A stretch of DNA of 64,000 nucleotides from Croceitalea dokdonensis DOKDO 023 (GTDB taxonomy: Bacteria > Bacteroidota > Bacteroidia > Flavobacteriales > Flavobacteriaceae): positions 328,819 through 392,818 of the forward strand of contig NZ_LDJX01000005.1 of assembly GCF_001306415.1 (NCBI RefSeq), read 5' to 3'. Shown here one piece after another: positions 45,087-53,686 of this stretch. How positions within the stretch are numbered: position 1 is the stretch's first letter; every line of letters begins with the position of its first letter. The position numbers and the translations under genes are program-made. A model generated the notes under the pieces. That model saw only the letters and a list, made by a program, of their open reading frames with translations. It did not search any database and was not told the DNA's origin.

Positions 45087-45181
45087 TGAATTTTATCCTC
45101 GCTTATTCCATTTTTGTGGCGCTGGTGTTTATCATTTGGCTGGTTTTTGTAGCCAAAATGTATAGGAAACTAGATAAGTAA
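45086..45181 (+). CDS. Micro-membrane protein, 31 aa
   Basis: Starts at ATG 45086 overlapping the previous stop (TAATG). Sequence begins MNFILAYSIFVALVFIIW, a single membrane helix, and ends in a basic tail (KMYRKLDK). The coupling to the previous small frame supports both being real. Function unknown; it converges on the response-regulator gene. Confidence 0.5.
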   Translation: MNFILAYSIFVALVFIIWLVFVAKMYRKLDK

Positions 45182-45186
45182 AATAA

Positions 45187-45966
45187 CTAAGAAACTCCCT
45201 TGAGCCAATTCTTAAAGTACTTTACCCGGTTTCTGCTTACGACCAAATCCAAATCCTTTTTATTGTTTTGAAGTTTAATTTTTAAACGACTATTGAAGTA
45301 GTCTTCCACCGAAAAAATCTGATTGATATTGATGGTGGTTTTACGATTAATCCGGAAGAAATCCTCAGGATCAAGTAAATCTTCCAACCTTTCCAAGGTA
45401 TAATCTACTGGATGTTCGCAGCCTGTTTTTTCCACAATAAAGGTTTGTCCATCCTTGGAATAGAAGAAGTTGACATTATTGATATCCACTATTTTTAACT
45501 TGTTGTTCTCTTTGATCAAGAAGCGCTTTTTAAATTGCGGGGGAGTAAAGGAATCCATCATTTGGTCAATACGTCCCAGGTAATTTTGCTGTTCTGATTG
45601 GTTGATGGATAAAAATTTGTTCAGCGCAGCCCTTATATTATCAATCTTAGCGGGTTTTAAAATATAGTCAATACTATTGTATTTAAAGGCTTGTATGGCG
45701 TAGGTGTCAAAGGTGGTACAGAAGATAATGGGTGTGTCAATGGCAATGGTGTTTAAAATATCAAAACAGGTACCATCACCCAGATGAATATCCATGAATA
45801 TTAAATCTACCTTAGGGTTGGCCACAAAATATGCCAGCGCGTCCACTACACAGTCCAGCTCCTTGACAATCTCATGCTGGATCCTTGTTTCTTGAATAAG
45901 GTTCTTTAGGTATATGTTGGAGACTGGCTCATCTTCAACGATTACAATTTTTAATTTTTGCTCCAT
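45187..45966 (-). CDS. LytTR-family response regulator
   Basis: 259 residues. Receiver domain with phospho-acceptor Asp59 in VDLIFMDIHLGDG and acidic pocket VEDEP, Thr/Lys switch in FCTTFDTYAIQAF and DYILKPAKIDN, followed by a LytTR DNA-binding domain (about 150-255; FFYSKDGQTFIVEK, FFRINRKTTINI). It activates genes in response to its partner kinase, encoded 76 bp upstream. Confidence 0.95.
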   Translation of the reverse strand: MEQKLKIVIVEDEPVSNIYLKNLIQETRIQHEIVKELDCVVDALAYFVANPKVDLIFMDIHLGDGTCFDILNTIAIDTPIIFCTTFDTYAIQAFKYNSIDYILKPAKIDNIRAALNKFLSINQSEQQNYLGRIDQMMDSFTPPQFKKRFLIKENNKLKIVDINNVNFFYSKDGQTFIVEKTGCEHPVDYTLERLEDLLDPEDFFRINRKTTININQIFSVEDYFNSRLKIKLQNNKKDLDLVVSRNRVKYFKNWLKGVS

Positions 45967-46042
45967 TTTAGGTTTCCCAATCTTTATTTCTAAAATATAA
46001 AAACATAACTTTTAGAACCATTTATAGTAAAAATGCCACATT

Positions 46043-47083
46043 TTAAGCCAATAATGGCAATTTTAAACAAAAAAAATCTTTGTTCTGTTCTACAATCACC
46101 TCTTGGTCAGTGAGCAGTTGATACCGGTTGGATATGTTTTTTAAACCAAGACCGTGTTTATGATAGCCTTGGATTTTCCTTTGCAGATTATTTTTAATGA
46201 GCAAATAATTGTCCTTTGCGGTTATGCTAACGTGCAATGGCCTATGCTTAGAAATGATATTATGTTTTACGGCATTTTCTATTGCCAGTTGTAAGGCCAA
46301 CGGAATAATTTGCTTTTTACGGACCTTCTCGCTAAGCATTAGTTTAAAATTTAAATTATCTCCAAAACGTTCTTTTAGTAGACCAATATAAGATTCCAAA
46401 TAGGGTAGTTCCTGTTGTATGGAAACTAAATTTTCCTCTACTGCCTCCAATACGCCCTGATATACGTAAGCAAGTTTATGCACAAATTCCTTGCTTTTTT
46501 CGGTGTCCACGTCTATCAGATGAATTAAAGTGCTGAGGCTGTTGAACAAGAAATGAGGGCTAACCTGATTTTTTAGGTTGATGAGCTGTGAGGTAATACG
46601 TTCTTTTTGTATTTCACTGGCTTTTATCCTAAGGTTTTTTAACTCCGCAAAAAGATGAAAACTTTCGTATAGATAAATATTTACCAAAAACATCATGGTT
46701 CCCATTAGATATTCCAGTCCAATATGTGGGTTGCCATATCCTGGGAACTCAACGTCTATCAGAGGTCTTACATAACCGGTTGCGAATAATAATAGTACGC
46801 CAAAAACCGTGTATAGCAATGGCATTCTAAGCCATCGTTTTTTCTTGTTGGCATATCCCGGATAAAGGCTTAACAGGCGTATGAATAATGTACGAACAAG
46901 TAGCCATAAAATTCCAATGCCCAATAAAAATCCTGCATATTTAGCAATCCATAGCCTAAAAGGCACTATAAACAGTGAATCCCTGTAATAAACGCCCATA
47001 GTGATAAGGGCGTTGATAATGACCCCAACAATAATTAGTGGAATGTCATTAAACCATAAAATCTTTAATGCAGCTCGCTTCAA
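46043..47083 (-). CDS. LytS-type sensor histidine kinase
   Basis: 346 residues with four N-terminal membrane helices (about 13-32, 46-64, 88-105, 123-141) and a cytoplasmic His_kinase domain (PF06580 type): phosphoryl His177 in NQVSPHFLFNSLSTLIHLI, then ALQLAIENAVKHNI and GLGLKNISNRYQLL for ATP binding. It forms an operon with the downstream LytTR regulator. No extracellular sensor domain of size, so the signal is probably membrane-related. Confidence 0.93.
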   Translation of the reverse strand: MKRAALKILWFNDIPLIIVGVIINALITMGVYYRDSLFIVPFRLWIAKYAGFLLGIGILWLLVRTLFIRLLSLYPGYANKKKRWLRMPLLYTVFGVLLLFATGYVRPLIDVEFPGYGNPHIGLEYLMGTMMFLVNIYLYESFHLFAELKNLRIKASEIQKERITSQLINLKNQVSPHFLFNSLSTLIHLIDVDTEKSKEFVHKLAYVYQGVLEAVEENLVSIQQELPYLESYIGLLKERFGDNLNFKLMLSEKVRKKQIIPLALQLAIENAVKHNIISKHRPLHVSITAKDNYLLIKNNLQRKIQGYHKHGLGLKNISNRYQLLTDQEVIVEQNKDFFCLKLPLLA

Positions 47084-47122
47084 TGGGTCATCGTAATTGA
47101 ACGTTCACTAATATAAGGAAAG

Positions 47123-48457
47123 TTAAAGGTATCCCCTTAATATTCTCTCCGTATCTACCGTATTGTTTTTTTGTTGAATGAAAAGTTCCAAATCTTCTTG
47201 GCAAGTAATTTGTTGATCCTTAGCTATAAATCCAAACCCATAATAGGTTCCATTTCTAATGAGGACCACGCCACGCTCCTTGGAATGCCTTCCTTCCTTC
47301 TCAATAATTTGTAGTTCTTTCTTAGGTGCAGTAGCCAAAATTGCTCGTTCCACCTTGGTGTTATAGCGTTCAATAGCCTCCTTGTTGGTACAAATACCTT
47401 CACATTTGGTTGCCACAAATGGTTGGCAAGTGTTGGCCTTGGGCATTAAGCCACAATATTTTGGGCATAGGGAATAGCTGTTGCAAATGAGTTCCAATGC
47501 ATTTCTGGCCATGCTCACCGTATTAAAAATCCGTACGGGGTTGGGAGCGGTCTTTAATGGGGAAATGGCTAGGTGCATTACACCTTTTCTATCCTCATAG
47601 GTAAAGATGGCAAATTGTGTTATCGTCTTTTTTTGGGCCCTATTGAATTTGGGGTAGTGTTTTTTAATGGCATCTGACTCCATTAATAATGCAATTAGTT
47701 CACTACCGGAAAGTTCATAATCAACGGCGGCAATCTCCCTACAAAGCGTGGTTTCGTGGTCACTTTTGTCATAGAAATGGCCCAGTACCCTCTTTTTTAA
47801 ATCAATGGCCTTGCCTATATAGATGATTTCTCCCTTTGTGTTTTTAAAATAGTAAATGCCCGGCTTGCTCGGAAGGCCATTTACTTGCTCTTTGGGAAGC
47901 AAAGGGGGCAAGGTTGCCTCGCGACTCCTTTGGTTTAGGTGCTGGTCTATAATGGCCTTACCGTTCTTTGCCTTGAGCAACCGTTGGAACAATAGCAGGG
48001 TGGCATGTGCATCACCCCTGGCCCGGTGTCTGTCCCGTAGCGGAATCTCCAAGGAGTTGCAGAGCTTACCTAGGCTGTAGGATTTAAAACCAGGCAATAG
48101 CTTTCTGGATAGGCGCACCGTACAAAGCTTTTTTCGGTGAAAATTAATTTGCAACCTTTTAAACTCTTCCCTGATAACGCCAAAGTCAAAGTTAACCGAA
48201 TGCGCCACAAAAACGCAGTCTTCCGTAATGTCCAAAATTCTCTGGGCAATACTGCCAAAGGTTGGGGCCTTGGCAACCATCTCTGCGTCTATGCCCGTTA
48301 GACCGGTTATGAAATAGGGAATTTCACATTCTGGGTTTACTAGGCTCGTGAACTCCTCCAGAATCCTTAGGCCATCAAACTTAAAAATGGATATTTCCGT
48401 TATTCTATTGCCCTTTAGCCCATTCCCCGTGGTTTCTATATCGATAATGGTGTACAC
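47123..48457 (-). CDS. DnaQ-like 3'-5' exonuclease fused to a GIY-YIG nuclease domain
   Basis: 444 residues. The N-terminal DEDD exonuclease (about 1-165) has DIETTG (Asp6, Glu8), FVAHSVNFDFGVI and HRARGDAHATLLLF. The next domain (about 195-285) is GIY-YIG: PGIYYFKNTKGEIIYIGKAI then LKKRVLGHF, as in UvrC/Cho. A C-terminal Cys-containing region follows. This epsilon-like/Cho-like fusion is known in several bacterial lineages and is thought to work in DNA repair, trimming and nicking damaged strands. Confidence 0.93.
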   Translation of the reverse strand: MYTIIDIETTGNGLKGNRITEISIFKFDGLRILEEFTSLVNPECEIPYFITGLTGIDAEMVAKAPTFGSIAQRILDITEDCVFVAHSVNFDFGVIREEFKRLQINFHRKKLCTVRLSRKLLPGFKSYSLGKLCNSLEIPLRDRHRARGDAHATLLLFQRLLKAKNGKAIIDQHLNQRSREATLPPLLPKEQVNGLPSKPGIYYFKNTKGEIIYIGKAIDLKKRVLGHFYDKSDHETTLCREIAAVDYELSGSELIALLMESDAIKKHYPKFNRAQKKTITQFAIFTYEDRKGVMHLAISPLKTAPNPVRIFNTVSMARNALELICNSYSLCPKYCGLMPKANTCQPFVATKCEGICTNKEAIERYNTKVERAILATAPKKELQIIEKEGRHSKERGVVLIRNGTYYGFGFIAKDQQITCQEDLELFIQQKNNTVDTERILRGYL

Positions 48458-48510
48458 GTTATTTAGATAAAATCAGAAATTACATTACGTTGACTTAGAT
48501 GGTTTAATTT

Positions 48511-48560
48511 GCATCCTCATTGCATCCTCATTGCATCCTCATTGCATCCTCATTGCATCC
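48511..48560. repeat. 11-bp tandem repeat
   Basis: GCATCCTCATT occurs 4.5 times without a mismatch in the region upstream of the exonuclease/GIY-YIG gene (which starts at 48457). Confidence 0.92.
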
Positions 48561-49004
48561 CATTCCTTATACCAATTATTGAAATTACAAATTTGTTTGT
48601 AAGCATATACGGATTCATTCAACAGGAGCGCTTACTTTGCGCAAAGTGTCCGTTAGAAACCAAATTATGCTAGCATTCAGCATTTATGGTCCAATGATAA
48701 TGTACAACCGATTTCCAAAATTTAATCGTGTAATATTACCATTGCCTTTATAGCTTTGTTCTGGTGTGCTATGGAAGGAATTAAACGATGCCTAAATCTT
48801 TTGCATCATGCCACCGTTGGTTTTAAAAATGATGAATTACCATTTTTTTTAGATTCCAGAGCTAGCTGTCGCGGACAGAACCTACTGAATACAAAAAGGT
48901 ATGGCAGGGCCATGGTTTATAAAAAGGGTTTAAATATTGGTGATACGTGCTGCATGTAGGTACCTTTCTTTCTAGTATTGTTTTACACCGTTTATGGTAG
49001 CCCA
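48561..49004. other. Intergenic stretch without a recognised gene
   Basis: About 440 bp between the tandem repeat and the galM stop. A short rightward frame (48756-48959) has no family features. The stretch may hold the galM operon terminator region; no strong hairpin was found. Confidence 0.4.
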
Positions 49005-50072
49005 CTACACTACAGAAAATTTATAGATACATGTAGCTTCGTAGGTGTTGTTAGGTTCCAACACCGTGGAAGGAAATTGAAGCTGATTAGGGGAATCCGG
49101 AAGATGCTGTGTTTCCAAACAAAAAGCGCCATTTTTTTGGTATGGTTTTCTGCTTTTTCCCAATATGGAGCCATCCAAGGAATTGCTGGTATATAATTGG
49201 ATTCCCGGCTGGTTTGTATATACCTCCATGACCCTTCCGCCGATGGGTTCTATAACTTTGGCCGCAAAGCTAGGGATACTGGGGTTTTCATTGTTTTTAG
49301 TCAGCATAAAATTATGGTCATATCCTCCGCACAATCCTATTTGTGGGTCATCCTCGTTGATATGTTCACCAATAGGTTTTAAGTTCCTAAAATCAAAGGG
49401 GGTGTCCAAGACTTTTTTAACCTCTCCAGTTGGAATCAACAGTTGGTCTACCGGTGTGTAAGTGTCTGCATTAATTGTGAGCAGGTGGTTGTTAATGTTG
49501 CCTTGGCCTTCACCCCCAAGGTTAAAGTAAGAGTGGTGGGTAAGATTAACTACCGTTTTTTTATCGGTAGTGGCCTGGTAAGAAATGCGTAGCTCGTTCT
49601 TATCCGTAAGTGTGTAGCCAACGTTTACCTTTAAATTTCCAGGAAAACCTTCTTCCATATCGGGGGAAGTCCTTGTAAAATAAACGGTAGCTGTTGAGGT
49701 TTGTTCCGCTTTCCAGACTACGTTGTGGAACCCTTTGGGCCCACCATGCAAAGAATTTGGACCATTATTGGCATTAAGCCTATAAACTTTGCCATCCAAG
49801 GAAAAACAGGCATTCGCAATTCTGTTCGCATATCTGCCGATAACGGCACCAAAATAAGCTTCTTCACAATTTAGATATGCTTTTAATGTGTCAAAGCCCA
49901 ACACAACATCTACCAGTTCTCCATTTTTGTCAGGAAGGTACAATGCCACCAAACGCTGTCCGTAATTAGTAAAATGGGCTCTTATACCGTTATTGTTTTT
50001 TATGGTATAAAGGCTGGTTTTAAGACCGTTTAATTCGTCTTTAAAATTTATTTTTTTAAAAGGTATGGGCAT
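49005..50072 (-). CDS. galM: Aldose 1-epimerase (galactose mutarotase)
   Basis: 355 residues, full-length GalM. Catalytic and binding landmarks: NYGQRLVALYLPDKNGELVD, YFGAVIGRYANRIANACF, LHGGPKGFHNVVW, VNLTHHSYFNLGGEG (His), and FCLETQHLPDSPNQLQFPST (Glu). It converts beta- to alpha-galactose. No signal peptide, so cytoplasmic. Last gene of the leftward unit galK-stub / FGE-like / symporter / galM. Confidence 0.95.
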   Translation of the reverse strand: MPIPFKKINFKDELNGLKTSLYTIKNNNGIRAHFTNYGQRLVALYLPDKNGELVDVVLGFDTLKAYLNCEEAYFGAVIGRYANRIANACFSLDGKVYRLNANNGPNSLHGGPKGFHNVVWKAEQTSTATVYFTRTSPDMEEGFPGNLKVNVGYTLTDKNELRISYQATTDKKTVVNLTHHSYFNLGGEGQGNINNHLLTINADTYTPVDQLLIPTGEVKKVLDTPFDFRNLKPIGEHINEDDPQIGLCGGYDHNFMLTKNNENPSIPSFAAKVIEPIGGRVMEVYTNQPGIQLYTSNSLDGSILGKSRKPYQKNGAFCLETQHLPDSPNQLQFPSTVLEPNNTYEATCIYKFSVV

Positions 50073-50216
50073 TTCGTCAGGAATTATTGAGATAAGGGTT
50101 ATTTTAAGAATGCTATATCTTTTTTAGGGGAGGGTGGTTAGTAGTTTAATGCCTTGCCCCATGGAAAAGTCTTTATCCTTTAAACCTTTTAATCAATTAC
50201 AAATCTAAAACACTTC

Positions 50217-51842
50217 TTATAAGGAAAGAGCGCTAAAAGAAACCATGATATAGACAACAATGACTAGTACCACCATAGAAGCAAAAATATCTTTCCAATT
50301 GTAACTGGACTTGTTGTTTGCCTTTTGCTCTGAGGTTACCGTGCCAAATGTTAGGCCAGCTAGTTGCGTTTGTGAAGGTGCTGGATAGAATAGGCTAACT
50401 ACCACGGCAATACCAATACAAAGCGCAAAGAAGTATGCTCCAAAGACCAGCCAATTAATGTCTGCTATGGCATAAATGAAACTGTCTCGGGCAAAACTTT
50501 CTTTTACAATTTCAAGCGTAAGTTTGGCAAACCCAATGAGGAAGCCACCAATTAAGGTGGCAATGGCTCCATTGGCATTGATGCGCTTATAGAAGATTCC
50601 CAAAAGAAAAACAGCTGCAATTGGCGGGGAAATATAAGCTTGTACATTTTGCAGGTATTCATATAGGCCATCGGACAGCATGGTGATTATTGGAATCCAA
50701 AGTAGACCTAGGCCCACTACAAAAAATGTTGCTATACGGCCGGTTTTTACTAGTTCTTCCTCGGGTTTGTTAGGTTTCAGTTTTTTGTAGATATCTAAAG
50801 TAAACAAGGTAGAACAGGAGTTGAACACGGAGGCTAAAGAGCTCATTAAAGCGGCTAGAAGTCCTGCTGCCACCAACCCTCTAAGACCGGAGGGCAATAA
50901 GTTGCTCATTAAAACCGGGAAAGCCTCATCCGGACTGTCCCATTCCAATTTACCTTGCATTTTTAGCGCTAGGGCTACCACTCCGGGAATGAGGAACAAA
51001 AAAATGGGCATTAGTTTTAACAAGGCACCAAAAATGCTACCTCGGCGTCCCTCCTTTATATTTTTGGCCGTTAGCACACGTTGCACAATAACTTGATCGG
51101 TACACCAGTACCAAATTCCAACAACGGTACTTGTTATAAATAATGGCAGCCATGGGTAATCTGGGTCCGAGTTGGCTCTCCACATATTAAAATAATCTGC
51201 GCCCACCGTAGTTTTTAATTGTCCCCAGCCACCTACGGCATCAAGGCCAAGAAAAGTAAGCACCCCAGCCCCAAGTACCAATACAATAGCCTGTATGGTC
51301 TCTGTGTACACCACGGCACGCATACCTCCCAAAACTGTGTAAATTCCTGTTAAAACCACCGTTGCCACGGCACCTATCCAAAATGGGATTCCCAAAAGAG
51401 CGGAAACCACTACACCACCGGCATAAATGGTCACGGAAACCTTTGTTAAAATATAGGCTACCAAAGAAACAATGGAAAGCACCCATCTGGAGCGGGCATC
51501 AAAACGTTTTTCCAAAAATTCTGGCATGGTAAACACACCACTCCTAGCATAAAAAGGCAGGAAGACCCATCCAAGCATCAATACCAACCATGCATGTAGT
51601 TCGTAAATCAAAAGCGGCATTTTATCCCCAGCCCCATTGCCCGCAAGGCCTACTACGTGTTCAGAACCTATGTTGGACGCAAAAATTGAAGCACCTACCA
51701 CAAACCATCCCAAGTTTCTACCGGCCAAAAAGTAATCTTCCGTATTTTTTTGTTTTTGCATAATTACCCACCAAGCAACGGCAAGTAAAACCAGAAAGTA
51801 AGCAGCGATAACAATCCAGTCAAGGGAGTCCAATCTTTGCAT
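50217..51842 (-). CDS. Sodium/sugar symporter (SSF/SGLT family)
   Basis: 541 residues, about 14 membrane helices. SSF signatures: DYFLAGRNLGWFVVGASIFA, SNIGSEHVVGLAGNG, a TETIQAIVLVLGAGVL segment, and GLVAAGLLAALMSSLASVFN (Na+ site Ser residues). Similarity in style to vSGLT suggests Na+-coupled galactose or glucose uptake, which agrees with galM and the galK remnant beside it. Inner membrane. Confidence 0.93.
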   Translation of the reverse strand: MQRLDSLDWIVIAAYFLVLLAVAWWVIMQKQKNTEDYFLAGRNLGWFVVGASIFASNIGSEHVVGLAGNGAGDKMPLLIYELHAWLVLMLGWVFLPFYARSGVFTMPEFLEKRFDARSRWVLSIVSLVAYILTKVSVTIYAGGVVVSALLGIPFWIGAVATVVLTGIYTVLGGMRAVVYTETIQAIVLVLGAGVLTFLGLDAVGGWGQLKTTVGADYFNMWRANSDPDYPWLPLFITSTVVGIWYWCTDQVIVQRVLTAKNIKEGRRGSIFGALLKLMPIFLFLIPGVVALALKMQGKLEWDSPDEAFPVLMSNLLPSGLRGLVAAGLLAALMSSLASVFNSCSTLFTLDIYKKLKPNKPEEELVKTGRIATFFVVGLGLLWIPIITMLSDGLYEYLQNVQAYISPPIAAVFLLGIFYKRINANGAIATLIGGFLIGFAKLTLEIVKESFARDSFIYAIADINWLVFGAYFFALCIGIAVVVSLFYPAPSQTQLAGLTFGTVTSEQKANNKSSYNWKDIFASMVVLVIVVYIMVSFSALSL

Positions 51843-51933
51843 AATGCGTATATTTTAGTTAGGGAGCGTAAATTACGCATCCGCCTAAAGATTTCCAGCG
51901 TGTACTGTCCTGTATCTATACTTAAAAAAAGAG

Positions 51934-53025
51934 CTAGTCAGGGTCTGGTATGTCCATTACGGCTCTAAATCCCAAATGCTCTTGGCTGGAATCCGTACTT
52001 GTGGCCATCCTAGCGCTAATACGGTAGCTGGCACAGTAACTCTCGCTACATAAAAAAGAGCCACCTTTTATTACTTTTTCTTTGCCGTAGGGATTCGTTG
52101 GATTATATGTGGCTTTAGGTCCTTCTGGGTTTTTGGTGGTGCCATTGTTCCATAACTCTTTGTAATATTTGGTACTGTACCAGTCCGAGGTCCATTCCCA
52201 AACATTTCCGGCCATTCCGTAAAGCCCAAATCCATTTTTTGGAAATTGTTTTACAGGTGCCCTTAGTTCATATCCGTCAGCCATAGTGTTTTCCACCGGA
52301 AATTCTCCCTCCCAAGTATTGGCAAAATCTTTTAATTGGTTGGTATCATCTCCCCAAAAGTAAATAACATTCCCGCTGTTGCCCCTTGCGGCATATTCCC
52401 ATTCTGCCTCAGTGGGCAACCTCTTCCCGGCCCATTTGCAATATGCCAAGGCATCTTCATAGGCAATGTGCACTACGGGGTAATCTTCTTTTCCTTCAAT
52501 GGAGCTTCCGGGACCATTTGGATGTTTCCAATTGGCACCAATGCGCCATTCCCACCATTGTGAATAATCATAAAGATTGGGAACGCTGCTTTTTGTCTTC
52601 TTAAACACCAAGGAACCAGGTTGTAGTATGGAATCATGTGGTTTTGGGGTATTGGGAGGCAACTGCGTTTTCATTTCTTCCCAGTTAATTTCCCTTTCCG
52701 CAATGGTTACATAGCCTGTTTCTGAAACAAATTTGCCAAATGCTTTGTTGGTCACGGGATGGACATCCATAAAAAAACCATCTATAATAACTTGGTGTGG
52801 TGGTTTTTCATGCGCCATGGCATGGGTATCCTGTGCTACCGCACCCTGCTGAAATTCGCCCCCTGGCACCCAGACCATTCCCTCAGGAATTTGGCTGCCT
52901 TCAGGTAATTCCGTCAGTATTTCTGGAGCATTCTCCTGTAACGGTACAGGTGTTTTTTTAGGTTCTGTTTTACAAGCTAGGGCAAGTAAAAGCATACACA
53001 GGATACGAAAAGAGGATTGCAGCAT
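51934..53025 (-). CDS. Formylglycine-generating enzyme (FGE/SUMF1)-family lipoprotein
   Basis: 363 residues with a lipoprotein signal (LLALAC, Cys18). FGE-sulfatase fold: MVWVPGGEFQQGA, HEKPPHQVIIDGFFMDVHPV, LPTEAEWEYAARG, GMAGNVWEWTSDWY and KGGSFLCSESYCASYRISAR. The last block has both copper-binding Cys of true FGE (Cys326 and Cys331, spacing five as in human SUMF1), so it may activate exported sulfatases by oxidising their Cys to formylglycine. Alternatively it is one of the many non-catalytic family members. Its ATG follows the galK-stub stop directly. Confidence 0.88.
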   Translation of the reverse strand: MLQSSFRILCMLLLALACKTEPKKTPVPLQENAPEILTELPEGSQIPEGMVWVPGGEFQQGAVAQDTHAMAHEKPPHQVIIDGFFMDVHPVTNKAFGKFVSETGYVTIAEREINWEEMKTQLPPNTPKPHDSILQPGSLVFKKTKSSVPNLYDYSQWWEWRIGANWKHPNGPGSSIEGKEDYPVVHIAYEDALAYCKWAGKRLPTEAEWEYAARGNSGNVIYFWGDDTNQLKDFANTWEGEFPVENTMADGYELRAPVKQFPKNGFGLYGMAGNVWEWTSDWYSTKYYKELWNNGTTKNPEGPKATYNPTNPYGKEKVIKGGSFLCSESYCASYRISARMATSTDSSQEHLGFRAVMDIPDPD

Positions 53026-53229
53026 CTAATGAAAATTGAGATCTAAGATAACGAGTTTCTGATAAAGCCCCTTACTTTTTACGGTACACCTATTTTCAGT
53101 TCCATTGGTTTTCAATGTCATATAAATACACTTGTCAATGGCGGCCGGTAGCACTAATCCGTCATTATAATCCACATGTTCACCTAGAAGATTGATACGG
53201 TCAAGAGACTTTATCACTATATGTTCCAT
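53026..53229 (-). pseudogene. galK: Galactokinase N-terminal stub, copy 1
   Basis: Only 67 codons remain. The start of a GHMP galactokinase is unmistakable: SLDRINLLGEHVDYNDGLVL, then PAAIDKCIYM, but the kinase catalytic and ATP-binding regions are missing. The frame ends (TAG) immediately before the ATG of the FGE-like gene. Most of its 5' part lies in the 415-bp direct repeat (53100-53514). A deletion has probably removed the rest, so galactose phosphorylation must rely on another gene or be lost. Confidence 0.85.
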
Positions 53230-53366
53230 GGAATTAGGTTGTGAGATATAAATGTATGGGTTTTCAACATGCTATGATTTGCCTTGGTAACACATTTTGT
53301 TGCGCATTTTACCTGTTTTTTAGCCTTGGTTGTCAAATAGATTGTTTGATGCTCTAATTCTTGTGT

Positions 53367-53387
53367 TTAACGGCATGTATTCGTTAA
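53367..53387. promoter_or_regulatory. Operator-like inverted repeat upstream of the gal unit
   Basis: TTAACG, 9-nt spacer, CGTTAA. It lies upstream of the galK start on the minus strand and is conserved in the second copy (63833-63853). A plausible binding site for a LacI- or AraC-type sugar regulator; none is encoded nearby. Confidence 0.3.
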
Positions 53388-53475
53388 TTAGTTTTAGCCA
53401 CGATACAAAGGGGCAGGAGGATAAAAAACATAGAATTTGTTTGACTAAAAAGTAGTGGTAAAAGGGCATTACGAA

Positions 53476-53499
53476 AAAAACCACCCTAAGGTGGTTTTT
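53476..53499. terminator. Rho-independent terminator in the left repeat copy
   Basis: AAAAACCACC-CTAA-GGTGGTTTTT, with extra T residues on the minus strand. It would end leftward transcription of whatever gene originally lay to the right. Confidence 0.8.
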
Positions 53500-53686
53500 G
53501 AAGTGGAGCCGGAGGCTATTCCATTCTATAGTTTTAGATATTCAGTTTTCATATGTATGTTTTTAAAAAACAGAGGTTAACATCTATTTTTTATAACTGT
53601 TTACAACTTTTTTTATTGAACAGATATAACATTTTTTTTTAACGATTTTGTCAACGCACTAATGAATTGCAATTATTTGAAAAATT

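Larger units (their letters stand above)
53100..53514. repeat. 415-bp direct repeat, left copy
   Basis: It matches 63566-63980 at a constant offset of 10466 with about seven mismatches and no gaps. It holds the first galK codons, the leader region, an operator-like palindrome and a terminator. It marks the left edge of the accessory island. Confidence 0.95.

Noticed and set aside
48511..48560. Tandem repeat considered as a CRISPR array
   Set aside because: The 11-bp units are contiguous with no spacers and no cas genes are nearby.
48756..48959. 67-codon rightward frame
   Set aside because: No homology-like pattern, no promoter match, and composition typical of noncoding DNA.
53500..53514. 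GTGGAGCCGGAG at the repeat end as the 3' end of a tRNA (att site)
   Set aside because: On the minus strand it resembles an acceptor end (CTCCGGCTCCA) followed by a terminator, but neither copy continues into a T-arm (no GTTCRA) or a cloverleaf, so no tRNA can be supported.
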